Assembly: GCA_034769895.1 (NCBI GenBank)
Contig: CM068372.1
Location: 378,238,910-378,302,909, forward strand
DNA length: 64,000 nt
From: Magicicada septendecula
Taxonomy: Eukaryota; Arthropoda; Insecta; Hemiptera; Cicadidae
Direction: 5' to 3'
The notes under the pieces were generated by a model, which was given only the letters and a program-made list of their open reading frames with translations, ran no database searches and was not told the origin of the DNA. How positions within the stretch are numbered: position 1 is the first letter of the stretch; the number at the start of each line of letters is the position of its first letter. Below, one piece after another: positions 1 to 11,703 of this stretch. A program made the position numbers and the translations under genes.

Positions 1-1125
1 GACCCCGCTGAATTTCTGAAAAATCTCATTAATAGGTTCCGGTGACTCCCGGTCAGGTATTATAATCTGATTTATTTTTCTTGCATCTAAGCATAATCTT
101 ACCTTTCCGTCCTTCTTTATTACCACCACTAATGGGTTCGAGTAAGGTGATATTGATCTTTCAATTATGTCTCCCTCCATCATTCGATCCAACTCCTCTT
201 GCACTGCTCTCCTCTTTGAAAATGGTACTGGATAACTCCTCTGCATGTAGGGTGAGTGTTCTCGAACCTTCAGCTCACACACATAGTCCCTGGCTTTTCC
301 AGGCAACTCCGCAAACACATCTTTATAACGCTCCACAACTGCCCACAACTCCTGTCGTTGGGGATTCCCTACAACTCCACCCTCATTAAAAAATTTATCA
401 GCCCTATTTTCCCATACTCTCTCAACATTTACATGCATCTCTCCCTCCACACTTTCTACAATCTCACTCTCTCGACATATATTCACTTTGGTTTCTATAT
501 CCCCATCGCCTACTTGCTTTTGTATCATTTTTACCCCTGTAACTCTAACTTCATCTAACACCCTCTTAAAATTAACCCTAACTGGTTCACCCCCTCTATT
601 AAATTTTACTATCCGTTTATTGAAATCTATTACTGCCCCATTTCTCTCCAAAAAATCATTTCCCAATATTACATCTAAACTCAGTCCCTTAACTACTAGA
701 AAAGTATTCTCAAATTCAGTTTCATTAAGGAATATATTTAATTGTACTTGTTTAGTAACTCGTTTACTACGTACTCCAGTTACCCCCACTACTGTTACAC
801 CCGCAACTGGTAATGATGGTATATTTTTATTTATTTCTTTTAATTGTCTCATTACACTTTCAGAAACTACTGATATTTCACTCCCTGTGTCAATTAATGT
901 TTTAAAATTCTTACCTTCTGTGGTGACGATTACCTCCGTCAATCCAGTTTTGTTTTCTATAATTTTCGTGTCATCTTCCTCTAATAACTCCTTCGTCATG
1001 TCCATTTGTATTACATTATTATGATGTTCGTCGGTTATCTGGACCCTCTTGTTCTCCGTGGACAATGGTGGGGTCCTTGCTTCCATTGTCGGCCTCAGTT
1101 TTCCGTTGATGTACCCGCCACGGCT
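1..1125 (-). pseudogene. pol: gypsy pol fragment: aspartic protease and start of reverse transcriptase
   Basis: The minus-strand frame is open from about 1125 to base 1 and continues beyond the window. It shows an aspartic protease with the active-site motif TLIDTGSEISVV (near 870-905) and a second conserved block DVILGNDFL (near 650-680). The RT N-terminus follows: an ELPG..R.Y motif, then EGDIIERSISPYSNPLVVV and KDGKVRLCLDARKIN (about 60-190). RT usually follows protease after a linker like this in Ty3/gypsy Pol. A stop just upstream of 1125 separates it from gag in the same frame. The catalytic YxDD block is outside the window, so RT integrity cannot be judged. Confidence 0.88.
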
Positions 1126-1173
1126 TGGTTATATCCTCCTCTTCCTCTCGTCGCAGGTCTACCTCCTCTGTCG

Positions 1174-2564
1174 TTACCTCCTCCTCGTTGTTGTTGATGA
1201 TGTTGATTCGGTGCCACGTTGTTCCGTTGGCAATCTCGTGCTTTGTTGAATCTGTAACATACTGTTCGGATTTGGGCGCCTCCCTACTTCGCGTTCCCCA
1301 ATGTTTTGTAACACATCTAACATATTTTCTAGTTCATTTATATCCACTATCTCTCTCGTCATCAAAGTTATCTGTACCTCTCTGGGCAGGTGTTTACTAA
1401 TATGTCTAACGAATGACCGAAACGGCAACGGTGGTTCTAGGTACTTTGCTTCATTATATATTTTCATGACGTACATGGTTAGATGGCTGTTTATTCTCCC
1501 AAAATTCCCAGTTCCCATGATCTTACTACGTAAAATTTCCTGGTCCTCTTCTGACCAATACTTGTTTCGGAATGCTAACTAGAATTTTTCATAACTACTC
1601 CAGTCTGTATTATGTACTTCCACCCATATTTCGGAATTACCCTTAAAACACTTTAAGATTTTTAGCAATTTAATCTCCCAACTACTACTATTAAATCGGT
1701 TAAATTCCCTGACCCTACTCAAAAATTGCATCGGGTGTACTCTGCGGTTGTCACAATTAAATTGTTCGAGTTCTATGTCATCTCTTGCTTCGCGAGTATA
1801 CAACACTCGCTCCGCAACACTACTTAAATTTTGGCTTACGCCCACATGTAATTCATCTTTAATTTCTATGATGTCTCGCTCAATTACTTTTAATTTATTA
1901 TCATTTTTAATTTCATATTGAAGGTTATGTTTACTCATAGCCCCCACACTCTCTTGTACTGATTGTTTACACACACTCTCTATCTCCATTATCTTATTTT
2001 TTACGTCAACATCAATCTTATTAATACACTTACTTTCTATCTCTACACACTGTTCTTTAACTTGAGTTTTAATTTCGTTTGTTATCTGCTCATTTACACC
2101 ATTTATTTTGCTTTCAATATTTTGTGTGACTTCACAAATTTGTTTGTCAATTTTTTCATCTCTTTCATTAATTTTAATGTCTATGCTCTTAACTGCATTG
2201 TCTAATTTGGTATTTAAATCGTTACATTTACTAGCAAATTCTTTGTTAGTATTTTCAAACCGCTTATTAATTTCATTCATATGGTTTTTAAACTCATCAA
2301 ATTTATTATTCTGTTCATCTAATTTCTCATTGACACTACTTTTAATTTCTTGGATTTCGTTTTTCTGTTCTAAACATCAAATTTTACATTAATACTACTA
2401 TTCATTTTATTGATATCACTACTCAAATTCTCAGACATTGTTTTCATTAAATTAAATATATCGTCCATTGACAATTCTTTGACTCTTGTTGTCATTGGAG
2501 TAGATTGTGCTTCTATCATTGACTCTGTAAGAGTGTTTTCTAAATTTAATTCTTTATTTTCCAT
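1174..2564 (-). pseudogene. gag: coiled-coil gag polyprotein, broken
   Basis: The likely start is the ATG at 2564 (MENKELNLENTL). After about 65 codons the frame shifts near 2370. A long stretch of regularly spaced charged and hydrophobic residues follows, with repeated IxxKIN/NEINKRFEN-type heptads (about 1960-2360), predicted as coiled coil. After it comes a capsid-like region (PMQFLSRVREFNRF, then a Trp-rich segment near 1600-1700). A stop at 1579 interrupts the frame, which continues to a stop at 1174. The C-terminus is rich in Arg, Thr and Ser, and an alternative frame is rich in RGG. No CCHC zinc knuckle was seen. The coiled-coil start resembles the intact ORF at 52801-54144. Confidence 0.75.
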
Positions 2565-2771
2565 TTTGGTAATGGTAAAATTATTATTTTTATATAAAAA
2601 TACTAACATATATGACATCTACTTATCACACAACAATGTATTCTACTTACATAACACTTTACGTTACTTCTCGTAACCTCCTACGTACCTTATTTATACT
2701 TTATGTATTTCAAACCACCATTCTGCTCTCCAAGTAGGCCTCTTTTTATATAAAAATATTTTATATAAAAT

Positions 2772-2791
2772 GTCCCTGCCTTCGGAAGCCA
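2772..2791 (-). other. primer-binding site of the left gypsy element (tRNA-Lys-like)
   Basis: The minus strand reads TGGCTTCCGAAGGCAGGGAC. This matches the lysine-tRNA primer site TGGCGCCCGAACAGGGAC with two substitutions and a two-base insertion. It lies between the LTR and gag, as a primer site should. Confidence 0.55.
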
Positions 2792-3258
2792 ATTATGATA
2801 TACTTTTACTGATATAAATAAAATTTAATTGATTTTAATTTTTTGTTATTCACTGTTCTGTTTACATATAATTTCTTCGGGCGCCATCTTGCCTTAGTAT
2901 CAATTGCAAGAAAAATTTATATGTACTTACCAATTTCGGGCCAGATTCTTTTCAGCGAACACAGGAGAACAGAATTATGGTTATTCAAAATAAGAAAGCT
3001 TTAATTATTTCCCATACTTAAGTTTTAGTGACATTTGATTATTTCCTTTCATCATTATATATTTTTTTTTATATCATTGACAAACTACCTCTTCCACTCC
3101 CTCATCTATTATAAAATTCCCATTCTAAAACTCACATAAAATCAAATTGAAACATGGTGTAAAAATTTTCAAACAATAAGAAAATCAAGATATTAAATAT
3201 AACTAATGTTTAAGAAACACAAACCAGCCTTCTTTATATACCTACTTTCATTCACGCA
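2792..3258 (-). repeat. 5' LTR of the left gypsy element, 3' portion, with TATA box and pseudo-PBS
   Basis: Read on the minus strand, this segment has a TATATAAAG box (3232-3240), a GGTAAG donor-like site near 2930 and a second PBS-like string TGGCGCCCGAAGAAAT (2871-2886). The pseudo-PBS lies about 80-100 bases before the real one. The same layout occurs in the solo LTRs at 7403-8620 and 9621-10833. The far (U3) end was not found; a CA microsatellite and the PLE follow. Confidence 0.6.
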
Positions 3259-3274
3259 TACACACACACACACA

Positions 3275-3339
<65 letters not shown>
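3259..3339. repeat. (CA)n microsatellite
   Basis: About 80 bases of nearly perfect CA dinucleotide repeat with one early interruption. It joins directly to the open frame of the Penelope-like element. Copies of this LTR family at 7860 and 10050 have shorter CA or CT runs at the same place, so the repeat probably grew from the LTR. Confidence 0.95.
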
Positions 3340-3340
<1 letters not shown>

Positions 3341-4939
3341 ATATGAAGAATTTATAAGTGAAGGACCATATGAAGAAATAAAGTATGAATATACAAGTAA
3401 GTACCAGTCAAGGATAAAACAAATAGTGAAACAGATAACATTTATAGAAGAAAATAAGAAAAAGTATTTATTGGAAAGTAATCCAACAGCACCAACTTTT
3501 AAAAGTCAGGTTAAGATACATAAAGAAGGAAAACCAATTAGACCGATTGTTTCTTTTATTAATGCACCTATTTATAAATTATCAAAAGAAGTTAGCAGAG
3601 TACTGAAAGAGAAATATGAATTTGGGACAAAATACAACATAGAGAATAATGTAAAATTGACAGAAAAATTAGAAAATATTAGAATTAATGAAAATACAAA
3701 ATTGATATCACTGGATGTTCAGGACATGTTTATCAATATCATAGTAAATAAAGTTATTAAGTTAATAAACGATAATAATATGGGAGAATACAGGTATAAA
3801 AAGCAATTGATTAAAGTAGTTAAAGAATGTGTAAATCAGAACTATTTTAGGTTTAATAACAAGTTTTATATACAGAAAAAAGGATTACTTACGGGATCTT
3901 CATTATCCCCTATTCTTGCAGAAATATACATGAATGATTTTGACAAGCAATTAATAAGTTCCACTAAGTATAAAGACAATAAAAAATTATGGACTAGATA
4001 TATAAAATTATGGACTAGATACGTTGATGATGTATTAGTAATTTGGGAAGGAAGCATAGAAGAAGTGCATGAGTTTATGAATGAGGTAAATAATAAGGAT
4101 AAAAACTTACAATTTAAAGAAGAGATAGGAGGTAAGAAAATAAATTACTTAGATTTAAACATAGAAATTAAAGATAATGAGAAACTGCAGTTTGGGATAT
4201 TTAGGAAAGAATCGTATTCTGATATAATTATACCAAGAGAGTCGTACCACCCTTATAGATATAAAATGGCGGCAATCAATTCATTTTGTTATAGAGCTCA
4301 GAAGTGTTTAAAAGAGACTGAATCAAAAGATAGGGAGTTAAAAACGATAAAGGGAATTGTAAGGAATAATAACTATAACACCAACATAGTGGATAAAGTT
4401 ATGAAAAGTATTAACATACAAAAAGCTAAAATAGAACCAGAACAAAAGAATTATGCAGGGTCATTGACATACATAGGTTCACATACTAGAAACATTATAA
4501 AATGTTTTAATAAATACGGAGTAGATATAGCTATTAAAAAATGTGAAACCGTATTTGATAAGATAAGGAATAAAAATATAGAAACAATCCCAGTATTACA
4601 GAAAAGCGGAATTTATAAATTAAAATGTAAAGACTGCAACAAAGTGTACCTAGGTGAGACAGGATGAAAATTCGTATGCAGGTTGTGTGACCACAAACGT
4701 GGAGAAGGTAATAGAATGACGAATTCATTATATGCAAGACATTTCATAGAAGACAACCATAAGTTTGTTAATCCTTTGGAAGACTACAAAATTGCAAAAA
4801 TAGTAAATAACACAGTTGAAAGGAAGCTTAGGGAGGAGTTAGAAATATTGAAAGAAAGAGAAAAAGGGTTCGACAATTTAATTAATACTAAAATTAAATT
4901 TGATAATGAAGAAATATTTTATAACATAATTAAAAAGTA
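3339..4939 (+). pseudogene. PLE reverse transcriptase / GIY-YIG endonuclease, one stop
   Basis: The frame is open from at least 3339, upstream of the nearest ATG, so the true N-terminus is lost. RT motifs in order are KIHKEGKPIRPIVS (about 3510), LISLDVQDMF (about 3702), KKGLLTGSSLSPILAEIYM (about 3876) and the catalytic YVDDVLVIW (about 4018). The endonuclease starts GIYKLKCKDCNKVYLGETG (about 4608-4664). A single in-frame TGA at 4665-4667 lies exactly where an Arg codon is expected, so it is probably a CGA to TGA mutation. The frame then continues to 4939. A 21-base direct duplication just before YVDD repeats LWTRYIK. Confidence 0.88.
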
Positions 4940-5249
4940 AATGATAGAGGACAGATAGATAAGATTAAGAATTAAGTTGCATAGGACTAATTGGATGTTT
5001 TTAAAATAAGGGTGTGTGACTGGCCCACAAGTGTGAATGAGAAAGGCGGTTAGGTTTAAAAGGAATGTACACACACACACACAACACTTAAACACAAGGA
5101 ATTTGCTAGAAAAATATGTAACTGTCCAGATGGGGGTGAGAGGGCTCAGAGGTTGGGAAGGGACATTTGAATTATAGCTTGTTGTATGTGAGCAAGGTGG
5201 GGTGGGGTGGGGGTGAAGGGTTTGTTTTCATGTCTGTTTGTTCATTTCC

Positions 5250-5287
5250 GATCTGACGATGAGCTGTGAGGCTTGAAAGCGCTAATC
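5250..5287 (+). ncRNA. hammerhead-ribozyme-like motif in PLE-1 tail
   Basis: Pairing found by eye: stem I GAT/ATC, core CTGACGA (position 7 is variable in hammerheads), an extra T, stem II GAGC/GCTT with one G-U pair, GAAA, then the self-complementary AGCGCT where stem III belongs, and A as the cleavage nucleotide. PLEs are known to carry hammerhead motifs. The palindromic stem III would work only as a dimer. Activity is untested. Confidence 0.45.
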
Positions 5288-5345
5288 AGAATAATTTTTA
5301 TATAGTGGTGTGCAACAGTGATAATTCTGTTTGTGATTTTAACCA

Positions 5346-5663
5346 CTAACACAACTTTCTTCATTGAACAATATATGGTTGTCTACAGACCATAAAATCA
5401 CCCCCCATAGGAATGGAGGCCACGTAGAATCACTGCTTGGTAAGTGTTGCTGCTAAACAGGGTTCCAAATAGAAGGCAGTGAAAGGAGGTAAATCCAGGG
5501 TATTGTGGAAATAGGATGTCTGTGATGAAACGGAGAATAGAAATTTATAACGAGGAGAATGGGATGACAAAGACATTGGCGTGTAGGATGCAAGAGATGG
5601 CAGTAGCTGTGCATGGATGGATGGATAATGGAATCTGCTGTTGATTGTTTATTTCGATAAGAT

Positions 5664-5753
<90 letters not shown>

Positions 5754-6960
5754 GCAACAGATCGTATAATTAAATAGAGGTCAGTTATTGTTTTGTATAA
5801 AGGTGTGTGACCAGCAAGTGTTTGTGAGAGAAAGGGGAAAGAAACGGATGAGACAGGTATATTGTATCATTGAATGCACCTTTCAATTAATGTTTTGATG
5901 GAAAGAAAATTGGTGGATCCTAGGAGGATAAGAGAAAAAGAGTAACTGATGAACCAAAACTTTCCTTTAATCAGAATACAGAACCCATAATATAAAAACA
6001 CATAAGAAAAATGGGTGTTATGTGTATACAAGTCTGTTATACTTTTAAGTATGGTTTGACTGTAACTATGATCAGACTGTACCCCTCCTCCCACCCCCAC
6101 TCTAGGGGAAGAGTGTAAAATGTCCTTGGCAGGAATTGTGATGGGAATGTGACTGGCTCGCAGCCAGGCTGTGTCTCCTAGTGTGAACACTCCCAGTTGT
6201 GTTATTGGTTTTAATTTTGACTGTATTCTCGATGTTCTGTGATAGCTGTTCCAAGTGTCTCGGCAGTGCACGCAACCATAATTGTCTTTTGTGTGACAGA
6301 TGTATGAATACATCCACATAGTCATCAAGAACTTTCTCTCTTATACACATGTACACATATTGTAGAGGCATCACTAGAAATGCCTGTACCACTCATGTGC
6401 TGTAAGTTAAAAGCATGGCAATGATACTCTGGATTGTATCTATAAATCGTCCTTTTTCAAGGACTGACCTATCCCAAGAAACCTGCTTTCCTAACATATT
6501 AATGATTACATTATTACATGAAAGTTAGTATACATATTTTTGTTTTAAATACCTGGTATTTGCAATGTCGTATAATTATTTTAAATATATAGTAATTTAT
6601 ATTCAGTGACATAATAACTCAAACTATTTGGAATGTTGTAGCAATTGGTGCTGTTTATAGGAAAACTGTTTGTATGAAGGGTGTTTTATGAAATAGCGGA
6701 AACTTTTCAGGACATATTCTACAGATGTAATAATAAAAACCTTCATAGTTCCTGAAATGCATTCTTTTCAAGTTATGGCCTTTACAACTATTAACCCAAC
6801 TTTTAATTTAAAATCATTATGAGGGATCCAAATTTTGTACATGTATTCTAATTTTATGCTAAAATTTATGATTTTAGGTTTTAAAACTTTGGAAAATACA
6901 GGTAAGGTAGTTGAAAACATACAATTTAATAATGTCTCAAAAATCATTTTTTAATTAAAA
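5346..6960. other. non-coding stretch with a (TG)n microsatellite
   Basis: No gene was recognised. Bases 5666-5752 are a TG microsatellite. Bases 5790-5850 resemble the 3' tail of the preceding PLE. Around 6680-6790 is a segment of the type seen at ends of dispersed insect repeats (GGGTGTTTTATGAAATAGCGG...). The rest is AT-rich with only short, non-conserved open frames. Confidence 0.6.
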
Positions 6961-7402
6961 TAACTTTAAAAATCAATTTGGACAAAAACAAAGTGATGGC
7001 CAGAACCAGAAAAGCTGCTGAATATTGATTGGAATGGAAGAGAGCGAGAGGAAGTCGAGAAGGTTGAATATTTGGGAAAAGCAATCATATCACATAGAAA
7101 GGCTGATGAGGCAGTAACATGAATGTTGTTATGTTGAATTCTAGTGAAGGGTGGGTAAACATGACAGGACAGAATATAAATAGGAAACAGAGCATATTAT
7201 GCTTACAGTTGACTAGTGAGTCACAACACAAAAATGGAAATATATAAGACATTTATTAGACTGGTTGTTGCTTATGGAGGTGAGATGTGGACATTAGTAA
7301 AAAAAAAGAAACAACAAAAACACTGAAAAAGTTTCAAATAAAGATTGTACGACGTGTTTATGGCTGCCTGGTTAAGGAAGAAGATGAATGGAGAGTAAGG
7401 AC
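6960..7402 (+). pseudogene. LINE reverse transcriptase C-terminal relic
   Basis: Broken frames encode a typical non-LTR retrotransposon RT end: NKVMARTRKA, EVEKVEYLGKAI, a LTSE block, LVVAYGGEMW, then KFQIKIVRRVYGCLVKEEDEWRVR (7310-7395). Clade assignment is not safe from this fragment. It is cut at 7399-7402 (GGAC) by the insertion of the solo LTR that follows. Confidence 0.75.
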
Positions 7403-8620
7403 TGTAACTTTATTTACTCTTTTACACTTTTATTTACACAAAATCAGCTGTGGCCTGCGTCTAATTATTCGGACGCCATCTTGAAACTATTGCCTACTGC
7501 ATATTTTACTTACCGAGGCCCAATGTTCGTTTGGACGAGCTAGAGAGCAGAATTATGTTATTTGAAGAAAACAAATTGATTATTTGCATACATATCTTAT
7601 TCTCTTTTATTCTTCATTGCATCATTACTACATTACTTCAATTACTTTATTCAAAACAATTTAAATTCATTTCATTCCCATCATAAACAAAAAATATTCT
7701 TTCTCCCTCCCTTACACCTGTTACGATTTAAACGATAAAACAATACATTGATTATATATATTCATTGTACATAAATTCAAAGATAGAAAAAAAATTTTAA
7801 TGCAAACTTAAATTTATTCACCGCAAACCAGCACTTCTTATTTATTATGTAATTTTCATTCACACACACACGCACCCAGCCTATGCCCTTATGAGATCTC
7901 AATTTTGATAATTAAAACTTCCTTCAAGAAAATCAGAAGACATGATATTGAATTTTGTTTAACCATTTTTTAGAATTTTGTTTTTACCCCCGAGTGTTGC
8001 TTATCTTGTCATTGTCCAGGAGACGTCAAGCCATTTAGATGCGTACTTTTGATTTTTTCACATATCTTAATTCACTGTCCATTGTCACTGATTCGATTCA
8101 CTTGTCATTGGCTTTGTAGGTGAAAAACACTGTTTACTTCAAGATTGTTACATTTTTTAAATATATTTTAGTAGTGGGCCCACTTGAAATTTCGTTAATT
8201 CACATTTTTACACCTTTTTCGTTTGGGTGTGCCCGTAATTCGTCTGTGGACTTTATACGGCCGTATAGCATGAGAGTATGAATTCAACTGGGCAGAGCAA
8301 AATTGGTCAAAATCTTAGCTGGAGGGGCGATCATGTGGTCTCATTCTTTTGTTTGATTTCTGTTACGTAGGCAGATTTTAAGGCGTTGCTGACCCCGACA
8401 CACATTCCAGAGTGAAATCATCGGGTGCGGCTCATGACGTCGTGTGGCGTGACTCAAAATGCACAAAGTTCAAAGTTCGTGTTTCTAAAAATAATTTCCT
8501 TCAGCTACTAGATCGACGACCTTGACGCTAATTTGTATACTGCTTTTCCCCAATACAATTTACAAAGAAAATGTTAATATTCCCAATATGTCTCTGGGCG
8601 GTAATATTTGTACCATTACA
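7403..8620 (-). mobile_element. solo LTR of the gypsy family (copy ii)
   Basis: The + strand starts TGTAACTTT and ends CCATTACA, flanked by the 4-bp duplication GGAC (7399-7402, 8621-8624). Length is 1218 bases. Orientation is minus: read that way it starts TGTAATGGTAC, like the LTRs at 51517 and 55656, and ends GTTACA. It carries the pseudo-PBS TGGCGTCCGAATAATT about 70 bases from its end, the donor-like GGTAAG and a short CA run, as in the left gypsy element's LTR. It is solo because no internal region is attached. Confidence 0.8.
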
Positions 8621-9270
8621 GGACTTTAATCTGACGAATCTGAGAATTGGACTTTAACCGCCCAGGCTAGTTGTATTCAAGTGACCAAAATGAGATTTAT
8701 CAGGTACATGGCAGATCATACTCTTCAACATAACAAAAGAATATCGATGTACAGCAGAAACTGAATATTGTGACTATACTTGATAGGATTGCCCAATATT
8801 GATAAAAATGGTTGGAACATCTTAACCAAATGGATGACTGCCAACTATCAAATTATAAGTTGAAAGGATGTAGAGGTGTGGGGCGTCTGAAGAAGTGTTG
8901 AAGTGACCAGCTCTAGTTTATCTGCTTGGGACTGGAACAAACCATTTAATTTAATTCTAACTGAAGATAGTGATGATAGATGAACTATTGAAGCATGAGA
9001 CATTGTAAGATTCATAAAGGCTCAAGATACATTGGTTCGGTCACCTAGAATGGATGGATGATATGCCAAAGAAAATCCTGAGGGCACAGGTGTATAAAAG
9101 CAGAAAGAAGAGTTGACTAGGATAAGATGGTTGGATGGTGTGGTGGACAATCTCAGAAGAATGGATGTGAGTTGTTATGCTGAGATGGCAGATGATAGGA
9201 GACGTTGGAGGAGATTGGTGTTGGAAATCGGGGCTCACGTTGGGCTGTAGTGCTAAAGAAGAAGAAGACA
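8621..9270 (+). pseudogene. LINE 3'-end relics
   Basis: Degenerate frames keep LINE C-terminal signatures: NHLNQMDDCQL.NYKLKGCRGVGRLKKC near 8815-8910, and RLRYIGSV, KMVGWCGGQSQ and the DRRRWRRLVLE block near 9005-9240, ending in an AAGAAG-type tail. At least two overlapping tails seem present. Several stops show it is dead. Confidence 0.6.
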
Positions 9271-9419
9271 AGGAAGTAAACCATCGGATACAAAAAGCAA
9301 TCCACATACACCACCATGTTTGTAATGCTACTGTAAGAAGAAAATCATGGAAAACATCAAGCTACAGATAAATACAAGGCAGTGTTGTGTAAAAAACCTC
9401 ACCCTGCTGGAGAAGCCAA

Positions 9420-9620
9420 GTTGCAGAACACTGAAATAGCATTTTTGAGGCGGGCAGGTAGAAGAACTGGGAGAGAATGAATTAGGAATATGAGCAACAG
9501 AAATCATTTTCAGCAGGAATCAGTTGTGGAAATAGTAGAAAGGGGAACACTGTAATGGTTTGGTCATAAATGATAACAAACGAAAGGAAGCTACAGTTCA
9601 TCATGGGATCTCATCCAGAT
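9420..9620 (+). pseudogene. LINE relic split by a solo LTR (left piece)
   Basis: It translates to FLRRAGRRTGRERIRN and a WFGH block typical of LINE RT C-termini. It is cut at AGAT (9617-9620) by the following LTR. The right piece resumes at 10834. Confidence 0.5.
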
Positions 9621-10833
9621 TGTAACTCTCTACTTTTATTATTCAATTAGTTACATTTATTTTGTGTGTACTATTAATAATTACTTTCACTTTTAAAATC
9701 GGACGCCATGTTGTCAGATTGTGCAACATCATACAAGCTTACTTTTAGGGCCAGAATTCGGGTAACACGAACCAGGGTTGTGGAATATATTACCTGAAAT
9801 AATTGTACTCAAGATAAAATGTACCAGTGACCTTTTATTTTTAAGATGACTAATACATATTGAAAAACTGACTCTAACTGTACCAAACACGTACATATTA
9901 CGCCATAGGGCGTTTTATCAAACATCAAACCCTTAGAACATTTTAACCCTCCAAAACAAACAGTTGTTACCACTATTGTATAATGAACATGATAAGCAAT
10001 ACAATAAATAATATCTGCACAACCCAGCACTTGTTAAATGATTTTGTTCACGCTCTCTCTCTCTCTCTCATTCTCTGGTACAAATTTTTAGTTGTTGTAC
10101 GAGCTCGTTTTGTGAATTTAAATGCAAAATTTGGTCATTTTAAAATTTTGTAATTATGAATTTACTGTAAGGTATAAATATCGGTCAGCTGATACTCAGC
10201 TGCCTGTTTTTTGGGTAGGTCTCACCAAATATTTAGCTGCGGTTGTTTTCCAGTAGAACTTCGCACACCGCGAGTTCGTCGATTGCGCTACCGGTCACAT
10301 CGTAGCTGATTACACCTTACCGAATGGTAAGGTGTCACTGTTGTTATACACTTTTGTTATTAACCACTTTTGGTGGTGTAAAAGTTAAATTTCACACTTG
10401 GTGAACCTTTTGCCGGCCGGCTGCGTTCACACTCCAGAAGAAAATGACCCAGAGTCTTTGTTTAGCATCGCTTAGGTGGGGCAAAAACTACGGCATCAGG
10501 CTTTTGTTCTTTGTTTACAGCTTCGACTTGTTTATAGAAAATGTGCATTCCTTCCACTGACGTCATCAGGGCTTGTCTCGTTATCGCTATATGTTACATA
10601 CGGTTTTTTGCTGTGTTTGTCGTTTTGCAATGAAAACGGTCGGAATCCTGTCAATTCACATCTGCGTTTTATAAAATAGTTATATAGTCCACTCACCAAA
10701 ACTTTACGGGGATTTATGAAATATTTAAATAATTATTACCAAATAATGGTTAAAAATAATTGAATACAATAATTATGGTCTTTTGTACCATGTTTTTATA
10801 AATTTAATATTGTACCAGAATTGTACCATCACA
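9621..10833 (-). mobile_element. solo LTR of the gypsy family (copy iii)
   Basis: The + strand starts TGTAACTCTC and ends GTACCATCACA. The 4-bp duplication AGAT flanks it (9617-9620, 10834-10837). Length is 1213 bases, matching copy ii. Read on the minus strand it starts TGTGATGGTAC and ends GAGTTACA, with pseudo-PBS TGGCGTCCGATT about 85 bases from the end. The U3 part (10150-10680) is more GC-rich than its surroundings. A CT run (10053-10070) replaces the CA run of copy i. Confidence 0.8.
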
Positions 10834-11010
10834 AGATGGAGGAAGAAGAATAGGAAGACCAAGATTGAAATGGGGTGACTAGACTGAGAAGCTGGCCAAT
10901 AAACAGGGGAAGACAGTGTTAGAAGTCAAATGCCTCGCCCAAGATAGAAATAGGTAGCCGAGTGTAAAGATCTGGCATGCTGCTTTACCAAGCCTGACAG
11001 AGTGAAGTTG
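10834..11010 (+). pseudogene. LINE relic (right piece)
   Basis: It continues the LINE after the LTR: GGRRIGRPRLKWGD is encoded directly after the duplicated AGAT, a signature of LINE C-terminal tails, followed by EKLANKQGKTVLEVKCLAQDRNR. Stops interrupt it. Confidence 0.6.
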
Positions 11011-11703
11011 CTCTGTGTGTGGCTCACTTTGTATACTAAAACAGATTGCTGCTTTGTGATTGGCTCTTCTAGTTGATTGTAAGTTAGGTAGGGAACATTG
11101 CTTTCTCGGTAACTTACACCTTGGTCACTTATACCTCTGCTTGAGGTGCGTTCAGCCTGCCATCCTTTGTTAAAGCATTGCTACTGAAGAAGGCTTCTGG
11201 TGGGTGGCTGAAACATTTAGAGAAAAAAAATGAACCAAACTCTAACCAATCAACTATGGCCTAACAGCCCAATTATTTTTAATTTTGATGAAGTATCCTA
11301 AAATCTTCACAATCCATGAGTGGATTTAGTCTTTAGTGATAACTCTTTAACAGATTACGATTTTGGGTGTAGGAGCAGAATTTTTGTTTTGTTTTTGAGG
11401 CAGGCAGCTGGAAGAATTAGAAGACAATGAATAAGGAGTAGGATTTCTTCTCATTCTATTGTCTTGTTGGCAAAAGACTAGAGAATCCATGCAATTAATG
11501 GAAAACTTCTAAACAATGAGAGATGTGTTTAATGAGATAGTCATCCTGTCTGATTCAAAAGCAACTATCCAAGCAGATCTAAGAGCACAAGTGAACAAAT
11601 TATGGTAATGGAACTACAAGTGTGCTTGCCAAGAAACGGTCTTTAATAATTAGACAGAACAAAAAGCAAGACCACTAACATACTCCTTAGCTGTCATTAC
11701 ATA
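11011..11703. other. no gene; repeat debris
   Basis: No coding gene was seen. A possible PLE-tail remnant with CTGAAGA and GGCTGAAAC lies at 11183-11220, and another LINE-tail scrap (GRQLEELEDNE-like) at 11395-11440. Confidence 0.5.

Larger units (their letters stand above)
1..3258 (-). mobile_element. Ty3/gypsy-like LTR retrotransposon, 5' part, runs off window
   Basis: Read on the minus strand, the order is LTR (2792 upward), primer-binding site (2772-2791), coiled-coil gag (from 2564) and a protease-reverse transcriptase frame that leaves the window at base 1. The gag-pol order with a retropepsin-type LIDTGS motif and a gypsy-type RT start places it in Ty3/gypsy. It is dead: gag has a frameshift near 2370 and stops at 1579 and 1174, and another stop lies near 1126. 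The LTR side is cut by a CA repeat and a Penelope-like element from 3259. The rest of pol and the 3' LTR would lie left of the window. Confidence 0.85.
3339..5345 (+). mobile_element. Penelope-like retroelement 1 (5'-truncated)
   Basis: It has the domain order expected of Penelope-like elements: reverse transcriptase, then GIY-YIG endonuclease, then a 3' untranslated tail. The tail contains short CA runs, a G-rich patch and a hammerhead-like motif (5250-5287). The 5' end is missing and is replaced by the CA repeat. A short sequence at 5790-5850 resembles the tail at 5005-5060, so a second tail fragment may follow the TG repeat. Confidence 0.85.

Noticed and set aside
5545-5757. Open frame encoding poly-His/Thr
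   Set aside because: Translation of the TG microsatellite on the minus strand; not a gene.
11183-11220. Hammerhead-like CTGAAGA...GAAAC sequence
   Set aside because: No convincing stem I or palindromic stem III; kept only as possible PLE debris.
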